Source of the DNA: Prevotella sp.
GTDB taxonomy: Bacteria; Bacteroidota; Bacteroidia; Bacteroidales; Bacteroidaceae
Direction of reading: 5' to 3'
Length of the DNA stretch: 64,000 nt
Assembly: GCA_017460515.1 (NCBI GenBank)
Contig: JAFUAY010000032.1
Span: forward strand, 1-64,000
Part shown: positions 34,458 to 43,134 of the stretch, piece by piece
Position numbering within the stretch: the first letter of the stretch is position 1
Layout: each line of letters begins with the position of its first letter
The notes under the pieces: generated by a model
Seen by the model: only the letters and a program-made list of their open reading frames with translations
Told to the model about the DNA's origin: nothing
Database searches by the model: none
Made by a program: the position numbers and the translations under genes

Positions 34458-36233
34458 ATGAAAGAAGAAATAAAAAAACAAGTCTGTTCAGGCTCCCAAC
34501 CCCCTAACACAGAGGTCAAATTAGATATGGCGGGCAGACCATTGCCCAACAGAACTTACCCTGCAGAAGTAGGTTCTTTAGGTTACCAGCTCTCCGAACG
34601 TACACTCGGTCAGTGGCTGGAATACTGGGCAGAGACAACGCCCGACAAGGAGTACATCGTCTATAGCGACCGCGACCTGCGATTTACTTGGAGCAAGTTC
34701 AACGAGCGCGTAGACAATCTGGCCAAAGGACTGATCAGCATCGGCGTGAAGAAAGGCTCAAACGTAGGCATCTGGGCAACCAACGTGCCCGACTGGCTCA
34801 CCTTCCTCTACGCTACCGCAAAGATTGGTGCAGTACTGGTTACGGTGAACACCAACTACAAGCAGAACGAACTGGAATATCTCTGCAAGGACTCAGATAT
34901 GGAGGTGCTCTGCATCACCGACGGCACGTGGGATTGTAACTACGTGGACATGACCTACACGATGCTGCCCGAACTGAAGACCTGCGAACGCGGACATCTG
35001 AACAGCGAGCGATTCCCCTACCTGAAGAACGTTGTCTATATCGGTATGGAGAAATATCGCGGCATGTACAACACGGCAGAACTGTTGCTGCTCGGACAGA
35101 ATATCGAGGACGAGACGCTCAACGAGATGAAGAAACAGGTAAACTGTCATGACGTCTGCAACATGCAGTACACCAGCGGTACTACGGGATTCCCCAAGGG
35201 CGTGATGCTCACTCACTTCAACATTGCCAACGACGGCTATTTCACGGGCGAGAACATGGGCTTTACACAGGATGATAAGCTCTGTGTCTGTGTACCACTG
35301 TTCCACTGCTTCGGCGTAGTGCTGGCCACGATGAACTGCCTTACTCACGGCTGTACAGAGGTGATGGTAGAGAAGTTCGACCCACTCGTAGTGCTGGCCT
35401 CAATCCATAAAGAGCGCTGCACGGCTGTCTACGGCGTTCCCACCATGTTCATCGCTGAGCTCAACCACCCGATGTTCTCGATGTTCGACCTCACAAGTCT
35501 GCGTACGGGAATCATGGCAGGCTCACTCTGTCCGATAGAATTGATGAAGCAGGTCTCCGAGAAGATGTATCTGACCATCACCAGCGTGTACGGACTCACA
35601 GAGTCAGCACCCGGTATGACACAGACCTGCCTGAACGATACTTTCGAGCAGCGCTGCACAACCGTAGGACGCGACTATCCGTTCGTAGACGTGAAGGTGC
35701 TTGACCCTGAGACGGGCGAGGAATGTCCCGTAGGCGTTCAGGGAGAGATGTGCTGCAAGGGCTTCAACGTGATGAAGGGCTACTACAAGAACCCACAGGC
35801 CACAGCCGAAGTCATCGACAAGAACGGATACCTGCACTCAGGCGACCTGGGTGTGAAGGACGAGCAGGGATTCTACAAGATTACCGGTCGTATCAAGGAT
35901 ATGATCATCCGTGGCGGCGAGAACATCTATCCGCGCGAGATTGAGGAGTACCTCTATCACATGCCCGGAATACGCGACGTACAGGTGGCTGCAGTTCCTT
36001 CCAAGAAATACGGTGAGGCAGTAGGCGCCTTCATCATCCTCGAAGACGGGGTGAAGATGGAGCCCGAAGACGTGCAGGAGTTCTGCCGCGGAAAGATTGC
36101 CCGCTATAAGATTCCAAAGTATGTGTTCTTCATCAAGGAATTCCCCCTGACCGGCTCAGGAAAGATCCAGAAGTTCAAGCTGAAGGAAATGAGCCTGAAA
36201 CTCTGCGAAGAACAGGGAATAGAGGTGATTTAG
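34458..36233 (+). CDS. AMP-dependent acyl-CoA synthetase linked to the XRE-cupin regulator
   Basis: A 591-residue ANL enzyme, only distantly related to the tandem pair at 7.6-10.9 kb. The P-loop [12 protein letters not shown] is near residue 237, [10 protein letters not shown] near 377, HSGDLGVKD near 459, and the C-terminal catalytic Lys in [12 protein letters not shown] near 568. The motif arrangement fits fatty-acyl or medium-chain acyl-CoA ligases; the carboxylate it activates is not defined. It is the second gene of the operon started at 33805-33812. A row of 7-bp repeats begins at the base after the stop codon, followed by a short terminator. Confidence 0.9.
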   Translation: MKEEIKKQVCSGSQPPNTEVKLDMAGRPLPNRTYPAEVGSLGYQLSERTLGQWLEYWAETTPDKEYIVYSDRDLRFTWSKFNERVDNLAKGLISIGVKKGSNVGIWATNVPDWLTFLYATAKIGAVLVTVNTNYKQNELEYLCKDSDMEVLCITDGTWDCNYVDMTYTMLPELKTCERGHLNSERFPYLKNVVYIGMEKYRGMYNTAELLLLGQNIEDETLNEMKKQVNCHDVCNMQYTSGTTGFPKGVMLTHFNIANDGYFTGENMGFTQDDKLCVCVPLFHCFGVVLATMNCLTHGCTEVMVEKFDPLVVLASIHKERCTAVYGVPTMFIAELNHPMFSMFDLTSLRTGIMAGSLCPIELMKQVSEKMYLTITSVYGLTESAPGMTQTCLNDTFEQRCTTVGRDYPFVDVKVLDPETGEECPVGVQGEMCCKGFNVMKGYYKNPQATAEVIDKNGYLHSGDLGVKDEQGFYKITGRIKDMIIRGGENIYPREIEEYLYHMPGIRDVQVAAVPSKKYGEAVGAFIILEDGVKMEPEDVQEFCRGKIARYKIPKYVFFIKEFPLTGSGKIQKFKLKEMSLKLCEEQGIEVI

Positions 36234-36303
36234 TTGAGAGATAAGAGCTCAGAGTTGAGAGATAAGAGCTCAGAGCTGAGAGATGAGAGTTTAGAGTTGA
36301 GAG
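36234..36303 (+). repeat. Heptamer repeats (nnnAGAG) directly after a stop codon
   Basis: Ten consecutive 7-bp units from the first base after the stop: TTGAGAG, ATAAGAG, CTCAGAG, TTGAGAG, ATAAGAG, CTCAGAG, CTGAGAG, ATGAGAG, TTTAGAG, TTGAGAG. They form a higher-order 21-bp repeat. The last unit is the 5-prime arm of the terminator. Confidence 0.85.
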
Positions 36304-36320
36304 ACTTTAGACTCTCTTTT
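36299..36320 (+). terminator. Short terminator after the acyl-CoA synthetase
   Basis: GAGAG (36299-36303) pairs with CTCTC (36312-36316) and a run of seven T follows. The 5-prime arm is the last heptamer repeat. Confidence 0.65.
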
Positions 36321-36321
36321 T

Positions 36322-37233
36322 TTAGCCGAAGAGGATTCCGACGGAAAGCATGATACCGTAGACGAAAATGTTTCTTGCCGTTTCGCCCAGACACTTGTTC
36401 AGTTTCCTACCCTGCCAAATCTGCTTCATCCGCAGCCAGGTGTAGATGTGAAGAATCAGATAAAGCATCGGGAGCACGAAGGCAAGGACATTTCCTCTCA
36501 GCAGGAAGACGCCGCCCATCAGACAGGCCATGATGCCAACGGAGAGATACAGGTTCAGCGTGGCTTCAGCACCGATTCGCACCACGAGTGTCTCCTTGCC
36601 AGCCACTCGGTCGGTATCGCGATCGCGGAAGTTATTGACCAGCAGTAGCCCGTCAATCACAACGCCACAGGCCAGCGAAGCAATCAAGACCTCAGCAGTC
36701 AGCGTGTGCAACTGTATATAATAGGTAATGCTGACAGGTACGAGGCCGAAGAACAGCAATACCAGCACATCGCCAAGACCTATATAAGAAAGGTGTGTAG
36801 TATACAGAAAGCAGAACACCACACAGGTGATTCCCACGAGTATCATCTCTAATCCGCCAAAGAATACCAGCGGCAGGCCCACCATACAAGCCACACAGGT
36901 AGTAATGGCAATGGCCTGCTTCATCGCTTCAGGCGTCACCCATCCCTGAGAACAGGCTCGTTCAGGTCCCAGGCGCGTCTCACGATCATCAGTACCCTTC
37001 GCATAATCGAAGAAATCATTCACGAAGTTAGCATCTATCTGCATGATGAAGGCAAACAGCAGACACAGTACTGCTGCCACCCACGAGAACGGCTCATCAT
37101 GATAACCTTTGGCATCAACCCAAGCTAACGCCAACCCTATCATAACAGGCACGGCAGCACCCGACAAAGTCTTCGGACGAGCAGCCAGCACCCAGGCCTC
37201 GAATGAATTCGTTTTGACTTTTTTATCGTTCAT
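36322..37233 (-). CDS. menA: 1,4-dihydroxy-2-naphthoate polyprenyltransferase
   Basis: MenA attaches the polyprenyl tail to 1,4-dihydroxy-2-naphthoate in the inner membrane, the step that makes demethylmenaquinone. The 303-residue protein has the UbiA-family Asp-rich motif NFVNDFFDYAKGTDD (about 79-93), a second motif NNFRDRDTDR (about 200-209), the N-terminal WVLAARPKTLSGAAVPV, and about eight to nine membrane helices. The start is ATG 37233, matched to the promoter 37261-37292. It is divergent from the HD gene across interlocked promoters. The other menaquinone gene seen is menB at 1.9 kb. Confidence 0.94.
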   Translation of the reverse strand: MNDKKVKTNSFEAWVLAARPKTLSGAAVPVMIGLALAWVDAKGYHDEPFSWVAAVLCLLFAFIMQIDANFVNDFFDYAKGTDDRETRLGPERACSQGWVTPEAMKQAIAITTCVACMVGLPLVFFGGLEMILVGITCVVFCFLYTTHLSYIGLGDVLVLLFFGLVPVSITYYIQLHTLTAEVLIASLACGVVIDGLLLVNNFRDRDTDRVAGKETLVVRIGAEATLNLYLSVGIMACLMGGVFLLRGNVLAFVLPMLYLILHIYTWLRMKQIWQGRKLNKCLGETARNIFVYGIMLSVGILFG

Positions 37234-37256
37234 GGTTATTGTTTTTTCTGAAATGA

Positions 37257-37288
37257 TTTGCAAAAGTAGATAAAACTTTGTATATTTG
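37257..37288 (+). promoter_or_regulatory. Promoter of the HD-domain gene, interlocked with menA promoter
   Basis: TTTG (37257-37260), 20-nt spacer, TATATTTG (37281-37288). Its TTTG abuts the menA -7 box, and its -7 box abuts the menA TTTG. Confidence 0.8.
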
Positions 37289-37292
37289 CAAA
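37261..37292 (-). promoter_or_regulatory. menA promoter, interlocked with the divergent promoter
   Basis: On the minus strand TTTG (37292-37289), 20-nt spacer, TACTTTTG (37268-37261). Full consensus match. Confidence 0.82.
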
Positions 37293-37310
37293 CATATTCA
37301 ACGGAAAGTT

Positions 37311-37949
37311 ATGTTAAACAACACTCCTTCGCTCGATTTGGTTGAATTCATTGAGACGCAGATACTGCCTCAATACGCACAGTTCGACAAAGCCCACTCT
37401 ATGGAACACGTCATCCGGGTGGTGCGCAGTTCATTGGAGTTGGCTCGCACCACAGGAGCCGATATCAACATGGTGTATACCACTGCCGCCTATCACGACA
37501 TCGGTATGTCGGGGCCACGGGCTATTCATCATATCACTGGCGGAAAAATATTATCACAAGACGCTCGCTTAAAGCGCTGGTTCTCAGCCGATCAGATAAA
37601 AATCATGAAAGAAGCAATTGAAGACCATCGCGCCTCAGCATCACATGCTCCGCGAAGCATCTACGGCAAGATTGTAGCTGAAGCCGACCGCGACCTTTCG
37701 CCCGATATTGTGTTCCGTCGAACCGTACAATATGGACTTGAGAACTACCCGGAGTTGAACGAGGAACAGCAATGGCTGCGATTCAAGGAACACATGGACA
37801 ACAAATACTCCACCCACGGCTACATACGCCTGTGGATTCCTGGCTCGCAGAACGAGAAGAACCTGACACAGCTTCGCAATATCATTGCCGACAGCCGACT
37901 ACTGAAGGAACAATTCGACAGATTCTTCAAGGAAGAGACGAAGCAATGA
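37311..37949 (+). CDS. HD-domain phosphohydrolase
   Basis: A 212-residue cytosolic protein with the HD superfamily metal ligands: His33 in HSMEHVIRV, His62-Asp63 in AYHDIGMSG, and Asp in EADRDLSPD near 130. Such proteins hydrolyse nucleotides or phosphate esters; relatives of this short type are often annotated as YedJ-like phosphohydrolases. The start ATG 37311 is preferred to an upstream Met because the promoter ends just before it. The 3-prime end (QFDRFFKEETKQ) is the first copy of a 43-bp tandem repeat that continues past the stop, so the C-terminus has been copied into the spacer. Confidence 0.87.
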   Translation: MLNNTPSLDLVEFIETQILPQYAQFDKAHSMEHVIRVVRSSLELARTTGADINMVYTTAAYHDIGMSGPRAIHHITGGKILSQDARLKRWFSADQIKIMKEAIEDHRASASHAPRSIYGKIVAEADRDLSPDIVFRRTVQYGLENYPELNEEQQWLRFKEHMDNKYSTHGYIRLWIPGSQNEKNLTQLRNIIADSRLLKEQFDRFFKEETKQ

Positions 37950-38073
37950 AAAGCAATTCGACAGATTCTACAAAGAAGAGACGAAGCAATGAAAAGCAAT
38001 TCGACTGATTCTACAAAGAAGAGACGAAGCAATGAAAAGCAATTCGACTGATTCTACAAAGAAGAGACGAAAC
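37911..38073 (+). repeat. 43-bp tandem repeat spanning the 3-prime end of the HD gene
   Basis: Copies begin at 37911, 37954, 37997 and 38040 (the last is partial). Copy one encodes the last residues of the HD protein; the others are non-coding in that frame because 43 is not a multiple of three. Copies two to four are nearly identical (ACAGATT against ACTGATT); copy one differs at a few sites (TTCAAGG against TACAAAG). Confidence 0.92.
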
Positions 38074-38103
38074 AAAGAATAACCGAATAAAAATTGTACC
38101 ACT

Positions 38104-38571
38104 ATGACAAACAGAGAACTGATGCAACGCGCCATCGACCTCTCAAAGGAGAGCGTGCGCAACGGAGGCGGACCCTTTGGTGCCGTCATTGCAAAGAACG
38201 GAGAAATCATCGCTGAGGGTTCCAACTGTGTAACCATCGACAACGACCCAACGGCTCATGCCGAAGTGTCAACCATACGCAAAGCATGCAAGAAACTGGG
38301 AACCTTCGACCTGGAAGGCTGTGATATCTACACCTCCTGCGAACCTTGTCCCATGTGTCTGGGAGCCATCTATTGGGCTCACTTGGACAAAATCTACTAC
38401 GCCAACGATCGCAAGGATGCCGCAGAGATTGGCTTCGATGATGATTTCATCTACGAGGAACTATCACTCAAGCCACAAGACCGCGAGAAGCCCAGCGAGA
38501 TACTGATGCGAGAAGAGGCACTCGAAGCCTTCCGCATGTGGCAGGAAAAGGAAGATAAAACGGAATACTAA
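38104..38571 (+). CDS. guaD: Guanine deaminase
   Basis: A 155-residue enzyme of the cytidine-deaminase fold that converts guanine to xanthine. The zinc site is HAE (52-54) with PCPMC (81-85). Length, the NGGGPFGAVIAKNGEII segment, FDDDFIYEEL near 112-121 and the C-terminal aromatic ending (KTEY) closely parallel Bacillus subtilis GuaD. A tRNA-adenosine deaminase is the alternative, but these GuaD-specific segments argue against it. It lies 30 bp after the 43-bp repeats and is probably transcribed with the HD gene; both could act in purine turnover. Confidence 0.88.
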   Translation: MTNRELMQRAIDLSKESVRNGGGPFGAVIAKNGEIIAEGSNCVTIDNDPTAHAEVSTIRKACKKLGTFDLEGCDIYTSCEPCPMCLGAIYWAHLDKIYYANDRKDAAEIGFDDDFIYEELSLKPQDREKPSEILMREEALEAFRMWQEKEDKTEY

Positions 38572-38610
38572 AGAATCAAAGGACGAAAAAGCAGATACGC
38601 CCTTCTTGCG

Positions 38611-38760
38611 TCACAGTACAAAGAAGTAGATGTAACCCATAATGGCCAGCAGCACGAGAAAGACAAGTGTCTTTATCAGGCAGCTGGCCACCTTCTTGAT
38701 GATAGTAACACCCAGGATGATGGCTACTATCAGGAATATGTAATAACCTACATTGTCCAT
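38611..38760 (-). CDS. 49-residue single-pass or hairpin membrane peptide, coupled to the pseudouridine synthase gene
   Basis: This small gene begins MDNVGYYIFLIVAIILG and ends LLAIMGYIYFFVL. Two hydrophobic stretches (about 5-20 and 29-49) flank a short basic linker (IKKVASCLIK). Its ATG (38760-38758) overlaps the stop codon of the upstream gene by one base (TAATG), the classical arrangement for coupled translation. No homologue is recalled. The strong hydrophobic pattern, the full codon structure and the coupling make it a convincing gene. An inner-membrane location is expected; function unknown. Confidence 0.7.
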   Translation of the reverse strand: MDNVGYYIFLIVAIILGVTIIKKVASCLIKTLVFLVLLAIMGYIYFFVL

Positions 38761-39656
38761 TATTTAAACAACTGTCGGAATGCTGTCGGAATGGGGGTCT
38801 CAAACTCCATCTGCTCCCCCGTTATCGGATGGGTGAAGCAGAGCAGCCAGGCATGCAGACACAGGCGGTGAAGAGGATCATTGCCATCACCATACTTCGG
38901 ATCGCCACAGACGGGATGCGACATATCGGCAGAGTGGACACGAATCTGATTCTTGCGTCCCGTTTCCAACTTAAACTCCACCAGCGAATACTCTACCCTA
39001 CGGTCTAACACGTGAAAATGGGTAATGGCCAGCTTACCGCCGTTATCCACAGGCGAGGAATAGGTGACGTAAGCCTTGTTGTCCTTCAGCCAGTTGCTGA
39101 TGGTACCCTCATCCTGCTCCATCTCACCGCTTACCACTGCCACATAGCGACGGTCATAGACAATCTCATGCCAGTGATGCTCCAGAATCTGTTCTGTCTC
39201 CATATCCTTTGCATAGACCATCAGTCCGCTGGTGTCACGATCCAGACGATGAACCACATGAGCCGTACACTTCTGGCGCGACTTCTTGAAATAATCATCC
39301 AGCACGCTCTTCACATTCAGCGAACCGTGACCAGCCGCCATCGACAGGATACCGGCATTCTTCTCAATCACAATCAGCCAGCGGTCTTCATAGACAATCT
39401 TCACATAGCGGCTCTTGAACCCCTGCTGGTTGCGTTTCGTCTTGCTCACGGCAACCTTCATGCCTCGCTGAAGCTGATAGTCGAACTGGGTCACCGTCTT
39501 ACCGTCAACCTTGATACCACGCCCCTGGAGCGTTGCCTTAATCTTCGTACGACTCTGTGAAACATGAGCCAACAAAAACTCTAACAGTCCCTGCGGAGCC
39601 TCAACTACATAGTGGTCATAAAGACCTTCACGTTGGTTTTCTGAAATAAATCTCAT
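38760..39656 (-). CDS. RluA-family RNA pseudouridine synthase
   Basis: A 298-residue enzyme that isomerises uridine to pseudouridine in rRNA or tRNA. An N-terminal S4-like segment (LLEFLLAHVSQSRTKIKATLQGRGIKVDG, about 20-50) precedes the catalytic domain, with catalytic Asp in HRLDRDTSGLMVYAK (about 148-162), and RKNQIRVHSADMSHPVCGDPKYG near 240-262. The long N-terminal frame upstream of Met 39656 lies before the promoter (39664-39671) and is not translated. Which uridine is modified cannot be told. It is coupled to the small membrane peptide gene. Confidence 0.92.
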   Translation of the reverse strand: MRFISENQREGLYDHYVVEAPQGLLEFLLAHVSQSRTKIKATLQGRGIKVDGKTVTQFDYQLQRGMKVAVSKTKRNQQGFKSRYVKIVYEDRWLIVIEKNAGILSMAAGHGSLNVKSVLDDYFKKSRQKCTAHVVHRLDRDTSGLMVYAKDMETEQILEHHWHEIVYDRRYVAVVSGEMEQDEGTISNWLKDNKAYVTYSSPVDNGGKLAITHFHVLDRRVEYSLVEFKLETGRKNQIRVHSADMSHPVCGDPKYGDGNDPLHRLCLHAWLLCFTHPITGEQMEFETPIPTAFRQLFK

Positions 39657-39663
39657 ATTGGCT

Positions 39664-39671
39664 GCAAAGTT
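39664..39671 (-). promoter_or_regulatory. -7 box for the pseudouridine synthase gene
   Basis: TAACTTTG on the minus strand, only 8 bp before the ATG, so the transcript would have almost no leader. Confidence 0.55.
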
Positions 39672-39788
39672 ACTACATAAAAATGAAAAAAGAGTTAATC
39701 CTGCATACAAATATCGAAGAATTGGACGAAAATATCTACTAACGGACAATTAATAGCTAAGATTTTTTCTCGAATCCTTTTTTATATG

Positions 39789-39796
39789 TACTTTTG
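39789..39796 (+). promoter_or_regulatory. -7 box for the efflux operon
   Basis: TACTTTTG, 30 bp before the TolC-like gene. At the usual distance upstream lies TTTT rather than TTTG. Confidence 0.65.
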
Positions 39797-39826
39797 CATC
39801 CACAAAATTGAGAAAATGAACAACAA

Positions 39827-41158
39827 ATGAATGAAATGAAAAGAAGTATCTTTTTGCTTACAGCCGGATGGCTTACATTAGTGAGCAGCACTTGGGCACA
39901 GAAAGCTTGGACACTCGATGATTGCATCAGCTATGCACTGGAGAACAACCTCTCAATAAAGGAGGCAAAAATCTCAACCCAGTCGGCTGAGGAAGATGTC
40001 AAGGGTGCCAAGGGAGCATTGTTGCCCACCCTATCAGCATCGACCAATCACAGCGTTGGCTACACCCCTTGGACAAGTTCCAGCAGCGAGGGCGGAGTGA
40101 GTGTCGACAAAGCGTACTATTCAGGTTCGTATGGATTGAATGCCCGCTGGACCGTATGGGACGGAAACAAGAGTACCAACACAGTGAAGCAGAACAAGCT
40201 AAACCGCGAGCAGTCACGACTGCAGGAACAAATCACTGCCAACACGATTCAGGAACAGATTGCCCAGCTATACATTCAGATTCTCTATCTGAACGAAGCC
40301 TTGAAGGTAAGCGAACAAAGCCTGGAGACAAGCAAGAAGAATGAAGAGCGCGGACAGCAGATGCAGGAAGTAGGCAAGATGTCGAAGGCCGATGTGGCCC
40401 AGCTGTCTGCCCAGCGTGCTACTGATGAGTACAATATCGTGGAGATTCGTTCCAATATTGCCAAATACAACCTGCAGCTGAAGCAACTGCTCGAACTGGA
40501 TGTTCACGAAGCTTTTAGCGTGGCCACCCCCGATATTCCCGACGAACAGGTTCTGGCCATCATCCCCTCACTTGACAATGTCTACGAACAGGCTGTGGCC
40601 CAACGCCCTGAGATCAAGGTAGAAGAGCTTCAGGTAGAGAGCAACGAACTGAGTATCAAAATGGCACGTGCCGGCTATCTGCCTACACTGAGCCTTACCG
40701 GAGGAGTGGGCACCTCAACAGGTTCCCGTTCGAACGACAGTTTCGGCTCACAACTGAAAACGAACTTCGACATGAGTGCAGGAGTGACTCTCAGCATCCC
40801 CATCTTCGATGGTCGACAGACGAAGACAGCTGTCAGCAAGGCTCGCCTGAAACAAGAGATTGAGAAACTGGAAGTCATCTATGCCAAGGATGACCTGTAC
40901 CGAACGGTTGAAGAATACTGGCTGGATGCAGAGACCAACCAGCAGAAATTCCGTGCAGCACAGACCACCGAACTCAGCGAGCAGCATAGCTTCGACCTGC
41001 TGCAGGAGCAGTTCCAGTTAGGGCTCAAGAACATCATCGAACTGATGACTGGCAAGGATAAACTGCTCAGCGCCCAACAGAACAAGCTGCAGTCGAAATA
41101 CCAGACGCTGCTGGCTCAGCAGATGCTGAAGTTCTACAGCACCGGAACCCTCAAATAA
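39827..41158 (+). CDS. TolC-family outer-membrane efflux protein
   Basis: A 443-residue outer-membrane channel protein and the first gene of a six-gene efflux operon. The signal peptide ends near TWAQ; a Met at 39836 is an equally good start. The mature protein opens with WTLDDCISYALENNLSIKEAKI, the usual TolC/OprM N-terminal motif, and consists of two repeats of long coiled-coil helices with short barrel strands. It would join the adaptor and the MacB-like transporter encoded next to span the envelope. Confidence 0.92.
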   Translation: MNEMKRSIFLLTAGWLTLVSSTWAQKAWTLDDCISYALENNLSIKEAKISTQSAEEDVKGAKGALLPTLSASTNHSVGYTPWTSSSSEGGVSVDKAYYSGSYGLNARWTVWDGNKSTNTVKQNKLNREQSRLQEQITANTIQEQIAQLYIQILYLNEALKVSEQSLETSKKNEERGQQMQEVGKMSKADVAQLSAQRATDEYNIVEIRSNIAKYNLQLKQLLELDVHEAFSVATPDIPDEQVLAIIPSLDNVYEQAVAQRPEIKVEELQVESNELSIKMARAGYLPTLSLTGGVGTSTGSRSNDSFGSQLKTNFDMSAGVTLSIPIFDGRQTKTAVSKARLKQEIEKLEVIYAKDDLYRTVEEYWLDAETNQQKFRAAQTTELSEQHSFDLLQEQFQLGLKNIIELMTGKDKLLSAQQNKLQSKYQTLLAQQMLKFYSTGTLK

Positions 41159-41219
41159 CTCAAGTTGGGGAATCGGACAAATACAAACTTGAATTAAGCA
41201 AACAAAAAACATTCATGAT

Positions 41220-42383
41220 ATGAACAAACTGATGAAATCAGGATTTCTCATCCTGGCAGCAGCAAACCTCATGACAAGCTGCTCAGAAGAACAGAAGACC
41301 TCGTTTACTTTCTCAACGGTGGAGAAAGGAAACATTGAAACCAGTATCACCGCTACAGGTACTATTGAACCCGTTACCAGCGTGACGGTGGGTACGCAGG
41401 TCAGCGGTATCGTCTCTCACCTCTATGTCGACTACAACTCAGAGGTCAAGAAGGGTCAGGTGATTGCCGAACTTGACAAGACCAACCTGACGAGTGAACT
41501 GAACTCAGCCAAAGCCAATCTGAACAGTGCCGAGAGTACGCTGAACTACGAACAGAGTAATTACAACCGATATAAGACGCTCTACGACAAAGGACTGGTC
41601 AGTGCCGACGAGTATGAGACGGCCCGTCTGACCTATCTCAAAGCCAAAGACCAGGTGACCACCGCCACCCAAAGCGTACAGAAGGCGATGACCAATCTGG
41701 GCTATGCCACGATTACGAGTCCTATCGATGGTGTGGTGCTCTCGAAGAGTGTCGAGGAAGGACAGACCGTTGCCGCTTCGTTCAACACGCCTGAGCTGTT
41801 CACAATTGCACAGGACCTTACCGATATGCGAGTGATTGCTGATATCGACGAGGCTGACATCGGTGGTGTGAAAGAAGGTCAGCGCGTCAGCTTCACTGTC
41901 GACGCCTTCCCCGAAGACCATTTCGAAGGTAAGGTGACACAGGTTCGCCAGCAGGCTACAACAGAAAGCAATGTGGTGACCTACGAGGTAGTGATTTCAG
42001 CTCCCAACAACGATCTGAAGCTGAAGCCCGGTCTCACAGCCAATGTCACCATCTATACCTTAGAGAAGAAAGATATCCTTGTAGTTCCTACGAAGGCACT
42101 GCGCTTCATACCCAACGAGATGCTGCTCTCGCCCAACCAGAAGATTGAGGACGTAGAGGCTGCCCAGAAGGTATGGACGCTGGAAGGCGACATCTTCAAG
42201 GCACACGCCGTACAGACCGGTACCACCAACGGAATACATACCGAGATTGTGAGCGGTATCAGCGAAGGTACTGACGTTCTTACCGACTTCAGCATCAACA
42301 AAGGTGAAGAGCAACAGGAAGAACAGGCCACCAATCCGTTCATGCCAAGACCAAGAAACAACAAACAGAATCAAAAGAAATGA
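41220..42383 (+). CDS. MacA-like periplasmic adaptor (HlyD/membrane-fusion family)
   Basis: A 387-residue membrane-fusion protein. The N-terminus is a hydrophobic segment ending MTSCSEE, a probable lipobox, so it is likely lipid-anchored in the inner membrane. A lipoyl-like domain (TVGTQVSGIVSHLYVDYNSEVKKGQVIAEL), a helical hairpin (about 100-160) and beta-barrel domains (SPIDGVVLSKSVEEGQTV; ITVDAFPEDHFEGKV) follow. The C-terminus is Gln/Asn/Lys-rich. Its stop overlaps the next start by 4 nt (ATGA). It links the ATPase-permease to the TolC-like channel. Confidence 0.93.
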   Translation: MNKLMKSGFLILAAANLMTSCSEEQKTSFTFSTVEKGNIETSITATGTIEPVTSVTVGTQVSGIVSHLYVDYNSEVKKGQVIAELDKTNLTSELNSAKANLNSAESTLNYEQSNYNRYKTLYDKGLVSADEYETARLTYLKAKDQVTTATQSVQKAMTNLGYATITSPIDGVVLSKSVEEGQTVAASFNTPELFTIAQDLTDMRVIADIDEADIGGVKEGQRVSFTVDAFPEDHFEGKVTQVRQQATTESNVVTYEVVISAPNNDLKLKPGLTANVTIYTLEKKDILVVPTKALRFIPNEMLLSPNQKIEDVEAAQKVWTLEGDIFKAHAVQTGTTNGIHTEIVSGISEGTDVLTDFSINKGEEQQEEQATNPFMPRPRNNKQNQKK

Positions 42384-43129
42384 ACCAGAAAGTCGTCATA
42401 GAGTTACAGAACGTAAAACGCTACTTTCAGGTGGGTTCAGAGACGGTGAAAGCATTGCGTGGCGTATCGTTCAAGATCTACGAAGGCGAGTTTGTCACCA
42501 TCCAAGGCACATCAGGCTCAGGCAAGTCCACGTTGCTGAACCAGTTGGGCTGTCTCGATACCCCCACCAGCGGAGAGTATTTCCTGGACGGTGTCTCCGT
42601 TCGCACCATGTCGAAGACACAGCGGGCTCACCTGCGTAATCAGAAAATCGGGTTCGTATTCCAGAACTATAATCTACTGGCCAAGACCACTGCCGTTGAG
42701 AACGTAGAGCTGCCGCTGATGTACAACTCGAAATATTCCGCTAAACAGCGTCGTGAAGCAGCTATCAAAGCACTCCAGGCCGTAGGCTTGGGCGATCGTC
42801 TCGACCACAAGTCTAACCAGATGTCAGGCGGACAGATGCAGCGTGTGGCTATTGCCCGTGCACTGGTCAACGAGCCTGCCGTACTGCTAGCTGACGAGGC
42901 AACGGGTAACCTGGACACACGCACATCGTTCGAGATGCTGGTGCTCTTCCAGGAACTGCACCGTCAGGGCCACACCATCATCTTCGTGACCCACAACCCT
43001 GAGATAGCCGAATATTCCTCACGCAACATCAACCTGCGCGACGGCAAGATTCGTGAGGACACGATCAATACGAATATCAAGTCGGCAGCTGAAGCCCTGG
43101 CAGCACTGCCCAAACCAGTAGATGACTAA
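42380..43129 (+). CDS. ABC transporter ATPase, MacB/LolD type
   Basis: A 249-residue ATPase. Walker A is GTSGSGKST (43-51), Q-loop Gln95 in FQNYNLL, signature MSGGQMQR (148-155) and Walker [12 protein letters not shown] (169-179). The MacB-like insertion [15 protein letters not shown] is present. It starts inside the adaptor gene and lies 5 bp before the permease gene. Together they make a tripartite export pump for macrolides, peptides, lipids or other compounds; the substrate is unknown. Confidence 0.94.
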   Translation: MNQKVVIELQNVKRYFQVGSETVKALRGVSFKIYEGEFVTIQGTSGSGKSTLLNQLGCLDTPTSGEYFLDGVSVRTMSKTQRAHLRNQKIGFVFQNYNLLAKTTAVENVELPLMYNSKYSAKQRREAAIKALQAVGLGDRLDHKSNQMSGGQMQRVAIARALVNEPAVLLADEATGNLDTRTSFEMLVLFQELHRQGHTIIFVTHNPEIAEYSSRNINLRDGKIREDTINTNIKSAAEALAALPKPVDD

Positions 43130-43134
43130 GCATT

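Noticed and set aside
37911-38073. Coding repeat extending the HD protein
   Set aside because: The 43-bp unit changes frame at each copy and a stop codon ends the protein in copy one.
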